In this document: one piece after another, positions 49,748 through 58,238 of the stretch | Layout: each line of letters starts with the position of its first letter | Numbering within the stretch: the stretch's first letter is position 1 | Assembly: GCA_039028895.1 (NCBI GenBank) | Contig: JBCCHF010000007.1 | Location: forward strand, 62,001-126,000 | Length of the DNA stretch: 64,000 nt | Direction: 5' to 3' | DNA from: JAHDCJ01 sp039028895 | GTDB lineage: Bacteria > Bacteroidota > Bacteroidia > Chitinophagales > Saprospiraceae | Notes under the pieces: model-generated | What the model saw: the letters and a program-made list of their open reading frames with translations, nothing else | Told to the model about the DNA's origin: nothing | The model's database searches: none | Translations under genes and position numbers: made by a program

Positions 49748-50605
49748 ATGAAGCCGGAGTATGAAAAAATAATTGATGGCCCCGAGCGATCTTTTACGGC
49801 CAAATTTGTAAAGCGGGATAACAGACCTTTGCTTAGCCAGGCATGGCATTTTCATCCCGAGATCGAAATTTGTTACACGATGTTAAGCAATGGCCGGCGA
49901 TTCGTTGGCAACCAAATTTCAGACTATCGGGAAGGCGATCTTGTTATGTTTGGTTCCAATTTGCCACATGGGTTCACTACAGATGAATACTGCAATCAGG
50001 TTGTAATTCAAATGAACTATGATTTCCTTGGTGAGGTATTTATAAATAAACCTGAATTGAGACCAATTAAACAACTCTTTGCGCGTTCAAAAAGAGGGTT
50101 GGAATTTACTGGTGAGACCAAACAAAAGGCAATTACCATTATCAATGAATTAATGCAAAATACTGGCCTTATGCAGTTGCTAAACCTGCTTAAGCTCTTG
50201 CAGTTTTTATCTGGTAATCAAATAGTTAATGAGATTTGCTCAGAAGAATATGCACTTGATCTTAATGAATCAGAACTGGGCCGAATCAAGATCGTTTATG
50301 ATCATGTGATGGATAATTTTTCAAAAGATGTTAGTATCAGGGAGATTGCTGATAAATTAAACATTTCCGAAGCCGGATTTTATAAGTTCATAAAGAAACA
50401 AACCAAAAAAACCTACACCCAGATTATCAACGAATTCAGAATTAATTATGCGAGTAAAGAGTTAATGAGTTCTGACAAGAATATTGCGCAAATCTGTTTT
50501 GAAAGCGGCTACAATAATGTATCCTATTTTAACAGGAAATTTAAGCAGATCATGCATCAGACGCCACTTGCTTTCAGAGAGCGCTATATAGATAATAAAA
50601 ACTAA
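49748..50605 (+). CDS. AraC-family regulator
   Basis: I use the ATG at 49748, not the GTG two codons earlier. The 285-residue protein has an N-terminal cupin-like sensor (QAWHFHPEIEICYTML, then GDLVMFGSNLPHGF) and a C-terminal AraC HTH pair: VSIREIADKLNISEAGFYKF and NIAQICFESGYNNVSYFNRK. It is divergent from the TonB receptor gene and is probably the sugar-responsive activator of the locus (inference). Confidence 0.92.
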   Translation: MKPEYEKIIDGPERSFTAKFVKRDNRPLLSQAWHFHPEIEICYTMLSNGRRFVGNQISDYREGDLVMFGSNLPHGFTTDEYCNQVVIQMNYDFLGEVFINKPELRPIKQLFARSKRGLEFTGETKQKAITIINELMQNTGLMQLLNLLKLLQFLSGNQIVNEICSEEYALDLNESELGRIKIVYDHVMDNFSKDVSIREIADKLNISEAGFYKFIKKQTKKTYTQIINEFRINYASKELMSSDKNIAQICFESGYNNVSYFNRKFKQIMHQTPLAFRERYIDNKN

Positions 50606-50716
50606 CGGATTACTCAATAATGTCTCCTAAGGCTTTTTCTGTCAAGCATCGCACCTAAAAAATCCGTATCTTATAAAGGTGAATCCCCATTTTTAACTCC
50701 TGTAAACCAATGGTTC

Positions 50717-51187
50717 ATGAAAAACTTTATGCAAAAGACAATTGAGGATAAAGGGAACCAGAAAGCCTTCAATCCCGCCCCGGTTACCGACTACATGACG
50801 CCCGCCGACAAACTAATCACTTTCAAGCCTGAAATGGAAGTGATGGATGTTGTAGAATCCTTGCTATCCAATAAAATTACGGGTGCTCCAGTGCTGGATA
50901 GTCGGAATAAACTGGTTGGCCTGATTGATGACAAAGACTGTCTGAAAGTATTATTCGATGTGGCCTACCACAATCAACCGGTCCATAATTCATCTGTACA
51001 GTATTATATGTCGAATGTCATGAAAACCATTCGCGATAATGCCAATATTATGGAAGTAGCAGATACTTTTTTGACCACCAAGTACAAAAGGTTGTTAGTT
51101 GTTGATGGTGATGGACAATTAGTAGGGCAGATCAGTCGGCGTGACATCCTCCATGCCATTAAAGATTTCAATGACAGTTTGGAATAA
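50717..51187 (+). CDS. CBS-domain-pair protein
   Basis: The 156-residue protein is a single CBS pair: VTDYMTPADKLITFKPEMEV, ITGAPVLDSRNKLVGLIDDK, then VADTFLTTKYKRLLVVDGDG and LVGQISRRDILHAI. CBS pairs bind adenine nucleotides and act as energy sensors. No enzymatic domain is attached. It has no evident operon partner; a GNAT gene follows after 32 bases. Confidence 0.9.
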   Translation: MKNFMQKTIEDKGNQKAFNPAPVTDYMTPADKLITFKPEMEVMDVVESLLSNKITGAPVLDSRNKLVGLIDDKDCLKVLFDVAYHNQPVHNSSVQYYMSNVMKTIRDNANIMEVADTFLTTKYKRLLVVDGDGQLVGQISRRDILHAIKDFNDSLE

Positions 51188-51219
51188 GACAAAAAATCGG
51201 AATTCCGTAACTTGAAGGA

Positions 51220-51690
51220 ATGGACATTACCTTGAGGAAAACTAAAGAAGCTGACTTGCACACCCTGTTTATCTTTCAAACCGATGAAGTCGCTATTCAA
51301 ATGGCAGCATTTACCCCGAAAGATCCTTTCGACAAGTCGGCCTATATCGAAAAGTGGACTGGTATTGTCAATAATCCGGAGATCGATATGCAAACCATTT
51401 TGGTGAATGGAGACATTGCCGGGAGTGTTGTGCATTTCGATATGATGGGCGAGACCAATGTCTCCTATTGGTTAGGTCGAGAATACTGGGGGAAAGGTAT
51501 TGCGACAACTGCATTGACCCATTTTATTTCCCTTACGGAAAAAAGACCCCTCACAGGCCGGGTAGCATTTGATAATATTGGCTCTCAAAAGGTGCTTGAA
51601 AACTGTGGTTTTGTCAAAATCAGACGGGAGAAAGGATTTGCCACTGCCCGAAAAAAAGAGATCGAAGAATTCGTCTATGAGCTAAAATAA
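51220..51690 (+). CDS. GNAT family N-acetyltransferase
   Basis: The 156-residue acetyltransferase has TNVSYWLGREYWGKGIATTA (the acetyl-CoA motif) and GRVAFDNIGSQKVLENCGFV. The N-terminal MDITLRKTKEADLHTLFIFQ is typical. The acceptor substrate is unknown. It is in the same direction as the CBS gene and may share its transcript. Confidence 0.9.
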   Translation: MDITLRKTKEADLHTLFIFQTDEVAIQMAAFTPKDPFDKSAYIEKWTGIVNNPEIDMQTILVNGDIAGSVVHFDMMGETNVSYWLGREYWGKGIATTALTHFISLTEKRPLTGRVAFDNIGSQKVLENCGFVKIRREKGFATARKKEIEEFVYELK

Positions 51691-51908
51691 GCATCCACTT
51701 TCCGTCAAAATGCCTTTTTCCTGCATCTAATAGTTAAACTTTTCACCGTATTTGAAGATTTTTTGGTCAAAAAGGTAAATGTTTTTACTTTTGGTCCGCT
51801 TTTTGGTGAGTGGTTTCGTGTCACCCCCTTATTCCTTCCCAGTAGCATTACCCTTTTTTCCTTAAAGGCTTAAAACTGTTTTATTTAAATACTTATAAAA
51901 TTTTTATT

Positions 51909-52166
51909 ATGAAAAACTTATTATTTGGATGTGCTTTTCTATTCGTTATGGTACTAGCTTCAGCTTGTAAGAGTGACAATGCCAATTGTACAACATGTAC
52001 AGGGAATATCCTTGGAATTGATACTACAGTCGAAGCTTGCCAGGATGGTGATGATGTAATTGTTACAACTACAGCACTTGGTGTGAGCCAGTCTGAGACT
52101 CAGCAAAACACTACAGTTGCAACGATCACTGATCCACTACCATTAGCTGGATACACTTGTAACTAA
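51909..52166 (+). CDS. small Cys-containing lipoprotein
   Basis: The 85-residue protein has a lipoprotein signal (LASAC) and four further cysteines (CTTC, VEACQ, and a C-terminal YTCN) in a Thr-rich mature part. These could form disulfides. No family is recognised. The gene has its own strong terminator and a 218-base upstream region, so it is monocistronic. Confidence 0.65.
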   Translation: MKNLLFGCAFLFVMVLASACKSDNANCTTCTGNILGIDTTVEACQDGDDVIVTTTALGVSQSETQQNTTVATITDPLPLAGYTCN

Positions 52167-52229
52167 TATTACAGTCCTTCGACGTAAAAGACAATTTGGT
52201 ATTCGTTTAAAGCGATTACCAGTAAAAAG

Positions 52230-52274
52230 CCTTCTGTTTTAATTGATTGCGATCAATTTTGCAGAAGGTTTTTT
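52230..52274 (+). terminator. rho-independent terminator
   Basis: CCTTCTG/CAGAAGG outer arms and AATTGAT/ATCAATT inner arms make a long hairpin followed by six T residues. It ends the small lipoprotein gene. Confidence 0.85.
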
Positions 52275-52300
52275 ATTTTAAAGATATTATTCAATGATCT

Positions 52301-52819
52301 ATGAAGAGACTTACACTCCTGGTTTTGTTACTGTCGTTCACCTTCTTTGCTTGCCAGCAATCATCGCAGCCCGACTGGACTAGCTATATCGGTACATGGC
52401 AAAGTGCAGATGATTACAAAGTGACTATTAAAATTGCCCAGGCGGTGAGGGAAGGACAGCTTATTGATGAACGCTACGATGTCAGCATATTAAATGGTTC
52501 GCCGGAAAAAACATTGCCCGACCACTATCTTACCGAAGGTTATTATTATTTTAAAATAGGACCCAATCAAAAGTCGAAAAACGAATTGAAGAAGATCAAC
52601 GAAACAACCCAGGAAGGGTTACCCAATTTCGTTATTCATCCCTTCGATGTCTTTATGATCCATACCAAAACGATCCAAAATCCGGACACGACAGCGCCCA
52701 AGCATCTAAAAAATGTTTCACTGTTTACTTATATCGGGCAGATTGATGAAAATACGATAAGAAGAATAGTAAAAGGTCAGCCTGATGTAGACTTTATTAA
52801 AATTGAGGATGCAGATTAA
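52301..52819 (+). CDS. hypothetical lipoprotein, 172 aa
   Basis: A lipoprotein signal (TFFAC) precedes a beta-rich domain with WTSYIGTWQSADDYKVTIK, then EGYYYFKIGP and FIKIEDAD. The layout resembles a small lipocalin-like or DUF-type envelope protein, but no family is certain. It stands between a terminator and a convergent metallo-hydrolase gene. Confidence 0.65.
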   Translation: MKRLTLLVLLLSFTFFACQQSSQPDWTSYIGTWQSADDYKVTIKIAQAVREGQLIDERYDVSILNGSPEKTLPDHYLTEGYYYFKIGPNQKSKNELKKINETTQEGLPNFVIHPFDVFMIHTKTIQNPDTTAPKHLKNVSLFTYIGQIDENTIRRIVKGQPDVDFIKIEDAD

Positions 52820-52837
52820 AGAACAGGGGCACTACGG

Positions 52838-53944
52838 TTAACTCAATCCTGTCCACCACCTTTTATCCGGATTGTCACTGATTGAAAAGATGGCTCCTAT
52901 TTCAGGATAAATAACTGGGAGGCTGGCCTCTTCGGCTGCAGCGACAAACCGATTAACCGGTTCCTTCCAGTCATGGGGGGCCAATGCAAATCCAGCCCAA
53001 TGTACAGGCATTACTTTGAATACACCAGCATCTTTTGCGGCTTGCACACTTTCCTCAGGGTACAAATGTAATTGGTGCCAGTTTTCATTGTACTGTCCAG
53101 ACTCCATGAATCCAAAATCGAATGGACCAAGCTTTTTGCCAACTTCCTTGAAATGATGACCATATCCACCATCACCACTGAAGTAGATGTTTTCGTTACC
53201 AGTTTTAAAAACCCAACCACCCCAAAGTGATTTGAAGCGATCTGTTAATCCCCTTCCAGAAAAATGTCGGGTTGGGGTGAAGGTGATTTCAATGCCTTGA
53301 AAATCTTTATGATCCCACCAATCAAATTCGGTGATGCTATCTTCTGGAATTCCCCATTGTACCAGGTGTCTCCCAAAACCCAATGGGACGAAATACTGCC
53401 TGACTTTATTTTTGAGTTTTTGCATACTCATCAAGTCAAGATGATCGTAATGATCATGAGTAAACAAGACCAGATCAATATCATCGAAGTCGTCAATAAG
53501 TGAAATAGTATTTTCAGAAAAGCGCCTGGTAGCGAAAGGAGCGATTGGTGAGGCATTGGGACCAAACATCGGATCGATCAGCATGGTATTGTCATTGATG
53601 CGCAGCTTGACCACAGAATGTCCGTACCAAATGGCTTTCATTTTTCCGGAAGGAGAATGAAAAGCAGCCTTGTCATATGGAAGATAAGGAATCGGCTTCT
53701 GCGGCTCTTTTATTTTTCTTTCAAATAACTGCTTGCGCATAAGCTCTCCGGCACCTGACCAGGTAAACTCGAGCGCGGTTTCTTCGAAATTGAGAAACTT
53801 GTTGCCATCCCAGTTTTCAGAACTGGCAAACTGTTTTTTATGGTGTGCCTTTATAGCACCTCCGAATTGTTGGAAGTAGCTCATTGGTTTTTCCGTTAAA
53901 TGTTTGTTGTTAAACGTCACCGAATGAATCAAAGTTGATGACAT
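52838..53944 (-). CDS. MBL-fold metallo-hydrolase (NAPE-PLD-like)
   Basis: The metallo-beta-lactamase zinc motif HDHYDH (residues 163-168) lies in VLFTHDHYDHLDL, with ligands further on (FTPTRHFSGRGL, YFSGDGGYGHHFKEVG, MPVHWAGFALA). The overall layout (KMKAIWYGHSVVKLRINDNT, DPMFGPNASP) matches the NAPE-PLD/RomA-like group. No signal peptide is apparent. The start may instead be the ATG at 53884. Lipid phosphodiesterase activity is possible by family. Confidence 0.85.
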   Translation of the reverse strand: MSSTLIHSVTFNNKHLTEKPMSYFQQFGGAIKAHHKKQFASSENWDGNKFLNFEETALEFTWSGAGELMRKQLFERKIKEPQKPIPYLPYDKAAFHSPSGKMKAIWYGHSVVKLRINDNTMLIDPMFGPNASPIAPFATRRFSENTISLIDDFDDIDLVLFTHDHYDHLDLMSMQKLKNKVRQYFVPLGFGRHLVQWGIPEDSITEFDWWDHKDFQGIEITFTPTRHFSGRGLTDRFKSLWGGWVFKTGNENIYFSGDGGYGHHFKEVGKKLGPFDFGFMESGQYNENWHQLHLYPEESVQAAKDAGVFKVMPVHWAGFALAPHDWKEPVNRFVAAAEEASLPVIYPEIGAIFSISDNPDKRWWTGLS

Positions 53945-54099
53945 TAAAAGAAATAAGTATTCCTCCTAAATATTTTCTACTCGAGATTATTGTATTTAAT
54001 TTAAAAAAATCATATCTTTTGTATATGTGTAAGTCGCACTCTTATAGTGACTTTTAGGCTTTTTCCTTTTTCATCCTCAAAAAATAAAAAAATAAAAAA

Positions 54100-54444
54100 A
54101 TGGAAAAACAACATTTCGAAAGAATAAAAGAATTATTGACAAAGCTGGTATTCGCTGAAGAGGAAAGAATGTTTTCAGGGAGATCTCTAAAAACCATAAT
54201 TACCCACTTCTCGGATATGCTTAACACAAATTTAAATGATAATGATTCTTCCGGGCAAGTAGATGCCATGCTAAATCACTGGGAATCGAATATTGATGCT
54301 TTGATTGAAAATTTGACTCAATCCGCTAAAGAAGGTAATTCATATATTAATGTACAAGGTAGAAGCGTGTTGTTGATTAGGGAAGGTGACGCAGAGAAAA
54401 CTAAAGACCTTTGTCCTCCTCCAGCCGGAGAAATAAAAGCCTGA
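54100..54444 (+). CDS. hypothetical protein, 114 aa
   Basis: A small, acidic, helical protein (EKQHFERIKELLTKLVFAEE, then FSDMLNTNLNDNDSSGQVDA and a LTQSAKEGN segment). No family is recognised. Three bases separate it from the membrane protein gene that follows, so they are a two-gene unit; the region upstream is an A-rich leader. Confidence 0.6.
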   Translation: MEKQHFERIKELLTKLVFAEEERMFSGRSLKTIITHFSDMLNTNLNDNDSSGQVDAMLNHWESNIDALIENLTQSAKEGNSYINVQGRSVLLIREGDAEKTKDLCPPPAGEIKA

Positions 54445-54447
54445 GTC

Positions 54448-55041
54448 ATGACTGAAAAAACAGAAAAAATCATTCCCAAAACCCTCGAAAACTGGAAGCT
54501 GCCCGAAACAATGAAGTGGTATCTCGAACCAGCCAAATGGCTGGTAGCGTTGTCAACAGCGTTGATCGCTTTTGGCTTTAGTATTTTAAAAGAAAACCCT
54601 GGTCTCAACATGCTGGAAAAACTGATTTTTGCATTTATTGCATTGCTATTGTTAGTGGCAGCTGGATCAGGAATATTATCTTATTTTTTTACCATTTCTT
54701 ATTCCAATCGAATGGAATTAGCGGTAAGAGAAGGTCAAAGTCCCGCTGAGGCCAATAATAAACATAACTGGCTGCATAAATGCCTGGGATTTTGGCACAA
54801 TAGCCTCCTTTTATCCTTCACATTGGGAGTGGTCTTTATATCTATATTTGCTGCTCATGTAATCATATTCAAAAAAACACCGGAAAAACCGATGCCTGCG
54901 AAAAATTACACCTTGACAACACTTGATGACTCTACATACAAAAATGTGGTTTTAGAAATGAATACAGGCGAAATGTGGGTATTAAAAAGTGATAGTACAG
55001 GTAAAATGAGGGTAATACCTATTGAGTTCGAATTTGAATAA
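54448..55041 (+). CDS. hypothetical membrane protein, 197 aa
   Basis: It has three hydrophobic segments (LVALSTALIAFGFSI, LIFAFIALLLLVAAGSGILS, SLLLSFTLGVVFISIFAAHV) and a soluble C-terminal end (LDDSTYKNVVLEMNTGEMWV). No family is recognised. It is coupled to the small acidic protein gene upstream. Confidence 0.65.
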   Translation: MTEKTEKIIPKTLENWKLPETMKWYLEPAKWLVALSTALIAFGFSILKENPGLNMLEKLIFAFIALLLLVAAGSGILSYFFTISYSNRMELAVREGQSPAEANNKHNWLHKCLGFWHNSLLLSFTLGVVFISIFAAHVIIFKKTPEKPMPAKNYTLTTLDDSTYKNVVLEMNTGEMWVLKSDSTGKMRVIPIEFEFE

Positions 55042-55157
55042 TTCCTGAAAAACCATAGGTGATATAAACTCTGTTTTGGCAAAATGTATTTCCTGGCCAA
55101 AAAATGCCATACCTTGCCGTCAGATTTTTTTGATTGAACAGTAAAACAGCAACAATT

Positions 55158-55529
55158 ATGGATTTAGGAGGATTTTCACTGAGCCTTACAGTTAAAGACT
55201 TACAAAAATCAAAGGCCTTCTATCAGGCGCTTGGCTTTGAAATATTTCATGGTGACGAAACACAGGGTTGGCTCATCATGAAGGGACCCAATCTCAACAT
55301 CGGCCTTTTCCAGGGCATGTTTGAGAAAAACATAATGACCTTTAACCCCGGCTGGGATACAAATGCCCAAAAGCTTGGTAATTTCACAGATGTAAGAGAC
55401 CTGCAAAAAAGCCTTAAAGAAAAAGGCATTGAGTTGACGACTGAAGTGGATGAGAACGGCTCCGGACCTGGCAATTTTACGCTTTTGGATCCTGATGGAA
55501 ATCCTATTCTTTTCGATCAACACGTTTGA
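55158..55529 (+). CDS. VOC family (glyoxalase-like) protein
   Basis: I start at the ATG at 55158. The protein has two beta-alpha-beta-beta-beta modules: FSLSLTVKDLQKSKAFYQAL, GWLIMKGPNLNIGLFQG and LLDPDGNPILFDQHV, the last being the common VOC C-terminal motif. Such proteins bind a metal and act as glyoxalases, dioxygenases or resistance proteins. The specific activity is unknown. Confidence 0.88.
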   Translation: MDLGGFSLSLTVKDLQKSKAFYQALGFEIFHGDETQGWLIMKGPNLNIGLFQGMFEKNIMTFNPGWDTNAQKLGNFTDVRDLQKSLKEKGIELTTEVDENGSGPGNFTLLDPDGNPILFDQHV

Positions 55530-55611
55530 CGAGCCCAACCATTTTGACCAATGTATATGTCTTCTCCTGAGACATTATTTCCCCGGCTTTCCCAAATTAA
55601 AACTCAGGATT

Positions 55612-57087
55612 ATGAAGACGTTACTCACATTCTCTTTTTTATTTTTTGCAGGATTTTCTTTTTCCCAGGTCCAGATAGGGGCCGATCTGGACGGTGCTTC
55701 CGTTTATAGTGGCTTTGGCCGTTCGGTAGCCTTATCGGCTGACGGTAATCGATTAGCTGTTGGTGGTCCTTCTTACGATGGCATCGCTCCTTTTTCTGGT
55801 CATGTCAGGATTTATGATCGAGTTAATGATTCCTGGGTACAAGTAGGTAATGACATTCATGCCGAAGCGCCAGGCGACCAGTTTGGCTGGTCGTCAGACT
55901 TCTCGTCAGATGGCAGTCGCATAGCCATAGGTGCTATTAACAATAATGACGGAGGTGCAGGTGCCGGACATGTACGGGTATTTGAATTTGATGGCAACGA
56001 CTGGACGCAAGTAGGCAACGATATGGATGGTGAAGCAGCTGGCGATGATTTTGGCTATTCCGTTTCTATTTCCTCCGACGGGTCCAGGGTGGCGGTTGGT
56101 GCGACGAATAATGACGGAACTGATGTTTATGCCGGGCACACCAGGGTATTTGAATTGATTAATGATGCATGGATACAGCTTGGCAGTGATATCGATGGCG
56201 AGGCTGGCGCCAATGGTTCTGGTCAGTCCGTATCGCTATCGGCTAATGGCAACAGGGTAGCGATAGGGGCACCACTTAATGGCAGTTTCGATTTTACTTT
56301 TGGACACGGGCATGCACGGGTGTTCGACTTTGACGGTAGTGACTGGGTGCAGGTAGGTACAGATATTGACGGACTGGCAACTGGCGACCTTGCAGGATTC
56401 TCTGTTTCGCTTTCGGCACATGGCGATAAGATTGCTGTCGGTGAGGTTCAGGATGACAACAGTAATCCGGGCAGAGTTCGGGTATTTGAATTTGATGGGA
56501 CTGGTTGGGTCCAGCTGGGAAGCCATATAAACGGGGAAAATATTGGCGACTATTTTGGTAGTTCTGTCGCATTATCCGCTTTGGGCAATAAACTGGCTGT
56601 AGGTGCTAGATTCAATAACGCCGGAGGTGAGCACGCGGGCCATGTCAGGGTTTTCGAATTTGAAAATGGAGATTGGGTGCAGTCCGGAATGGACATAGAT
56701 GGAGAGGCCGAAGGTGACTGGTTTGGTGACGCCATTGCCCTTTCTGATGATGGTTGCACGTTGGCTGCTGGAGCTCACCGCAATAGTGAATTAGGGTTGT
56801 ACACCGGCCATGCCAGAGCGTTCGATATGTGCGAGTCAACGGTTTCCAGTTATGATATTTTTAATGTGGTAAAGGTCTTCCCAAACCCGACATTTGGACT
56901 TATAGAACTTGAAAACTCTGATCTTTTAGGGGCAGATGTGAAAATAAGGACTGTTTCGGGAAGCTTAATAACTGAATTTCGTTTAAGTGATTCGATAGTA
57001 GATCTTAGCTGGTTGGATGTAGGAATATATTTTTTATCCCTGGTCAAAGATGATAAAGTTCAAACAGCCAGAATTATCAAATTTTAG
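55612..57087 (+). CDS. FG-GAP-repeat-like protein with T9SS sorting domain
   Basis: The frame is open further upstream, but the ATG at 55612 gives a signal peptide (SFSQ). About eight 50-residue repeats follow with a core like FGYSVSISSDGSRVAVGATN, forming a beta-propeller-like surface domain. The end is a T9SS sorting domain (VKVFPNPTFGLIELEN, then a final VQTARIIKF). It would be exported and bound to the surface; a ligand is unknown. The repeats differ enough not to be recent copies. Confidence 0.88.
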   Translation: MKTLLTFSFLFFAGFSFSQVQIGADLDGASVYSGFGRSVALSADGNRLAVGGPSYDGIAPFSGHVRIYDRVNDSWVQVGNDIHAEAPGDQFGWSSDFSSDGSRIAIGAINNNDGGAGAGHVRVFEFDGNDWTQVGNDMDGEAAGDDFGYSVSISSDGSRVAVGATNNDGTDVYAGHTRVFELINDAWIQLGSDIDGEAGANGSGQSVSLSANGNRVAIGAPLNGSFDFTFGHGHARVFDFDGSDWVQVGTDIDGLATGDLAGFSVSLSAHGDKIAVGEVQDDNSNPGRVRVFEFDGTGWVQLGSHINGENIGDYFGSSVALSALGNKLAVGARFNNAGGEHAGHVRVFEFENGDWVQSGMDIDGEAEGDWFGDAIALSDDGCTLAAGAHRNSELGLYTGHARAFDMCESTVSSYDIFNVVKVFPNPTFGLIELENSDLLGADVKIRTVSGSLITEFRLSDSIVDLSWLDVGIYFLSLVKDDKVQTARIIKF

Positions 57088-57108
57088 ACTGGAGCGGCGG
57101 TTAGAGCG

Positions 57109-57543
57109 TTAATTTTCGGGCTTATCCTGTTTATTTTTTGTATCCAGGTTACTCTCGGCTATTTCTGGTGTTAACCATTGTAAAGCCTGATCCCTGTCGT
57201 AAAATAATTTTAGATTAAACCCCAGGTTATTACTCACATTTTCAATGAATTCAAATTCCATATCCTTATTGGTTTCCGAAGCGAGAATGCCTACTTTTAT
57301 TTTCCGGGCCTCAGCATCTTTAAACACAGGTAAGGTCCTTGGTAAATAAAACCAGTCGGTAAGTTTAAGTTTCATCTCTACAAGCCGGGCATCGTAAAGA
57401 ATATTGAATTTGTGCTTGTGCGCAAGTGTTCGGGCGGTGGTAACGATCTTACACCCTTCCTCTACAGAAAAGAAGCCCTTGGCCAATACAATGACAATTT
57501 GATTGGCCGGATCAACGGTAATTGCGTGTTCGTTAGGTACCAT
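57109..57543 (-). CDS. SpoIIAA/STAS-like hypothetical protein
   Basis: The 144-residue protein has a STAS/SpoIIAA-like strand-helix layout: AITVDPANQIVIVLAKGFFS, FNILYDARLVEMKLKLTDWF and VGILASETNKDMEFEFIENV. There is no signal peptide. Such domains often mediate protein interactions in signalling, but no role is established. It is convergent with the FG-GAP gene. Confidence 0.6.
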   Translation of the reverse strand: MVPNEHAITVDPANQIVIVLAKGFFSVEEGCKIVTTARTLAHKHKFNILYDARLVEMKLKLTDWFYLPRTLPVFKDAEARKIKVGILASETNKDMEFEFIENVSNNLGFNLKLFYDRDQALQWLTPEIAESNLDTKNKQDKPEN

Positions 57544-57667
57544 GATAAAATATTTACTAATTCCTTTCTCTAAAGGAGTTACCTAAATATGTTAATAGAA
57601 TATACTATTTTTTGCAGTGATTTCAAAAATATTGGCATTACGTTAATTTGACCATTAGCTGCAATTG

Positions 57668-58216
57668 ATGAAAAAGAACATGATAAATGAATTGAAAGAT
57701 GGTGACGAAAGTTTTTTAGTCAACATACTTACTGCCGACACCTGGCCGTTTCATAGTAAACCTGTTTACTCACCAGATGAGGCCCAAATGTTGATTGCAA
57801 AAAAGGTGTTTGACAAGCCAGGAACGAGAACCTTCCTGGTTGCCAACCAAGATGAAGTTATTGGTTTTATCCGTTTATTTGATCTTGGCGAAGGGTCGGA
57901 AGACCCGGAAACACCTCTTTTTGATATCAGGATAAAAGCTGTTGATCGCGGTAAAGGGACTGGCACTTTTGCAGTAAGCTGGCTGGTTGATTTTGTGTTT
58001 GAACATTATCCAAATAAAAGACGATTGGAAGCCAATACACGAGTTGATAATTTTGCAATGCGAAGAGTACTTGAAAAGTGTGGTTTTGTTAAAGAGGCCC
58101 ATTACCGACAAAACTGGCCTGATAACAATGGTGGTTTCGAAGACACCGTCGGTTATGGTATCTTGCGCTCAGATTGGGAAAACAAGACGCTCACTTCGGT
58201 GGAATGGGAAAACTAA
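57668..58216 (+). CDS. GNAT family N-acetyltransferase
   Basis: I start at the ATG at 57668. The 182-residue protein shows FDIRIKAVDRGKGTGTFAVS (acetyl-CoA motif) and RVDNFAMRRVLEKCGFVKEA, the usual RimJ/RimL end. It would acetylate an unknown amine or protein N-terminus. The amidohydrolase gene begins 22 bases later. Confidence 0.9.
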   Translation: MKKNMINELKDGDESFLVNILTADTWPFHSKPVYSPDEAQMLIAKKVFDKPGTRTFLVANQDEVIGFIRLFDLGEGSEDPETPLFDIRIKAVDRGKGTGTFAVSWLVDFVFEHYPNKRRLEANTRVDNFAMRRVLEKCGFVKEAHYRQNWPDNNGGFEDTVGYGILRSDWENKTLTSVEWEN

Positions 58217-58238
58217 ACTTTTGTCACTTGACCAAATT

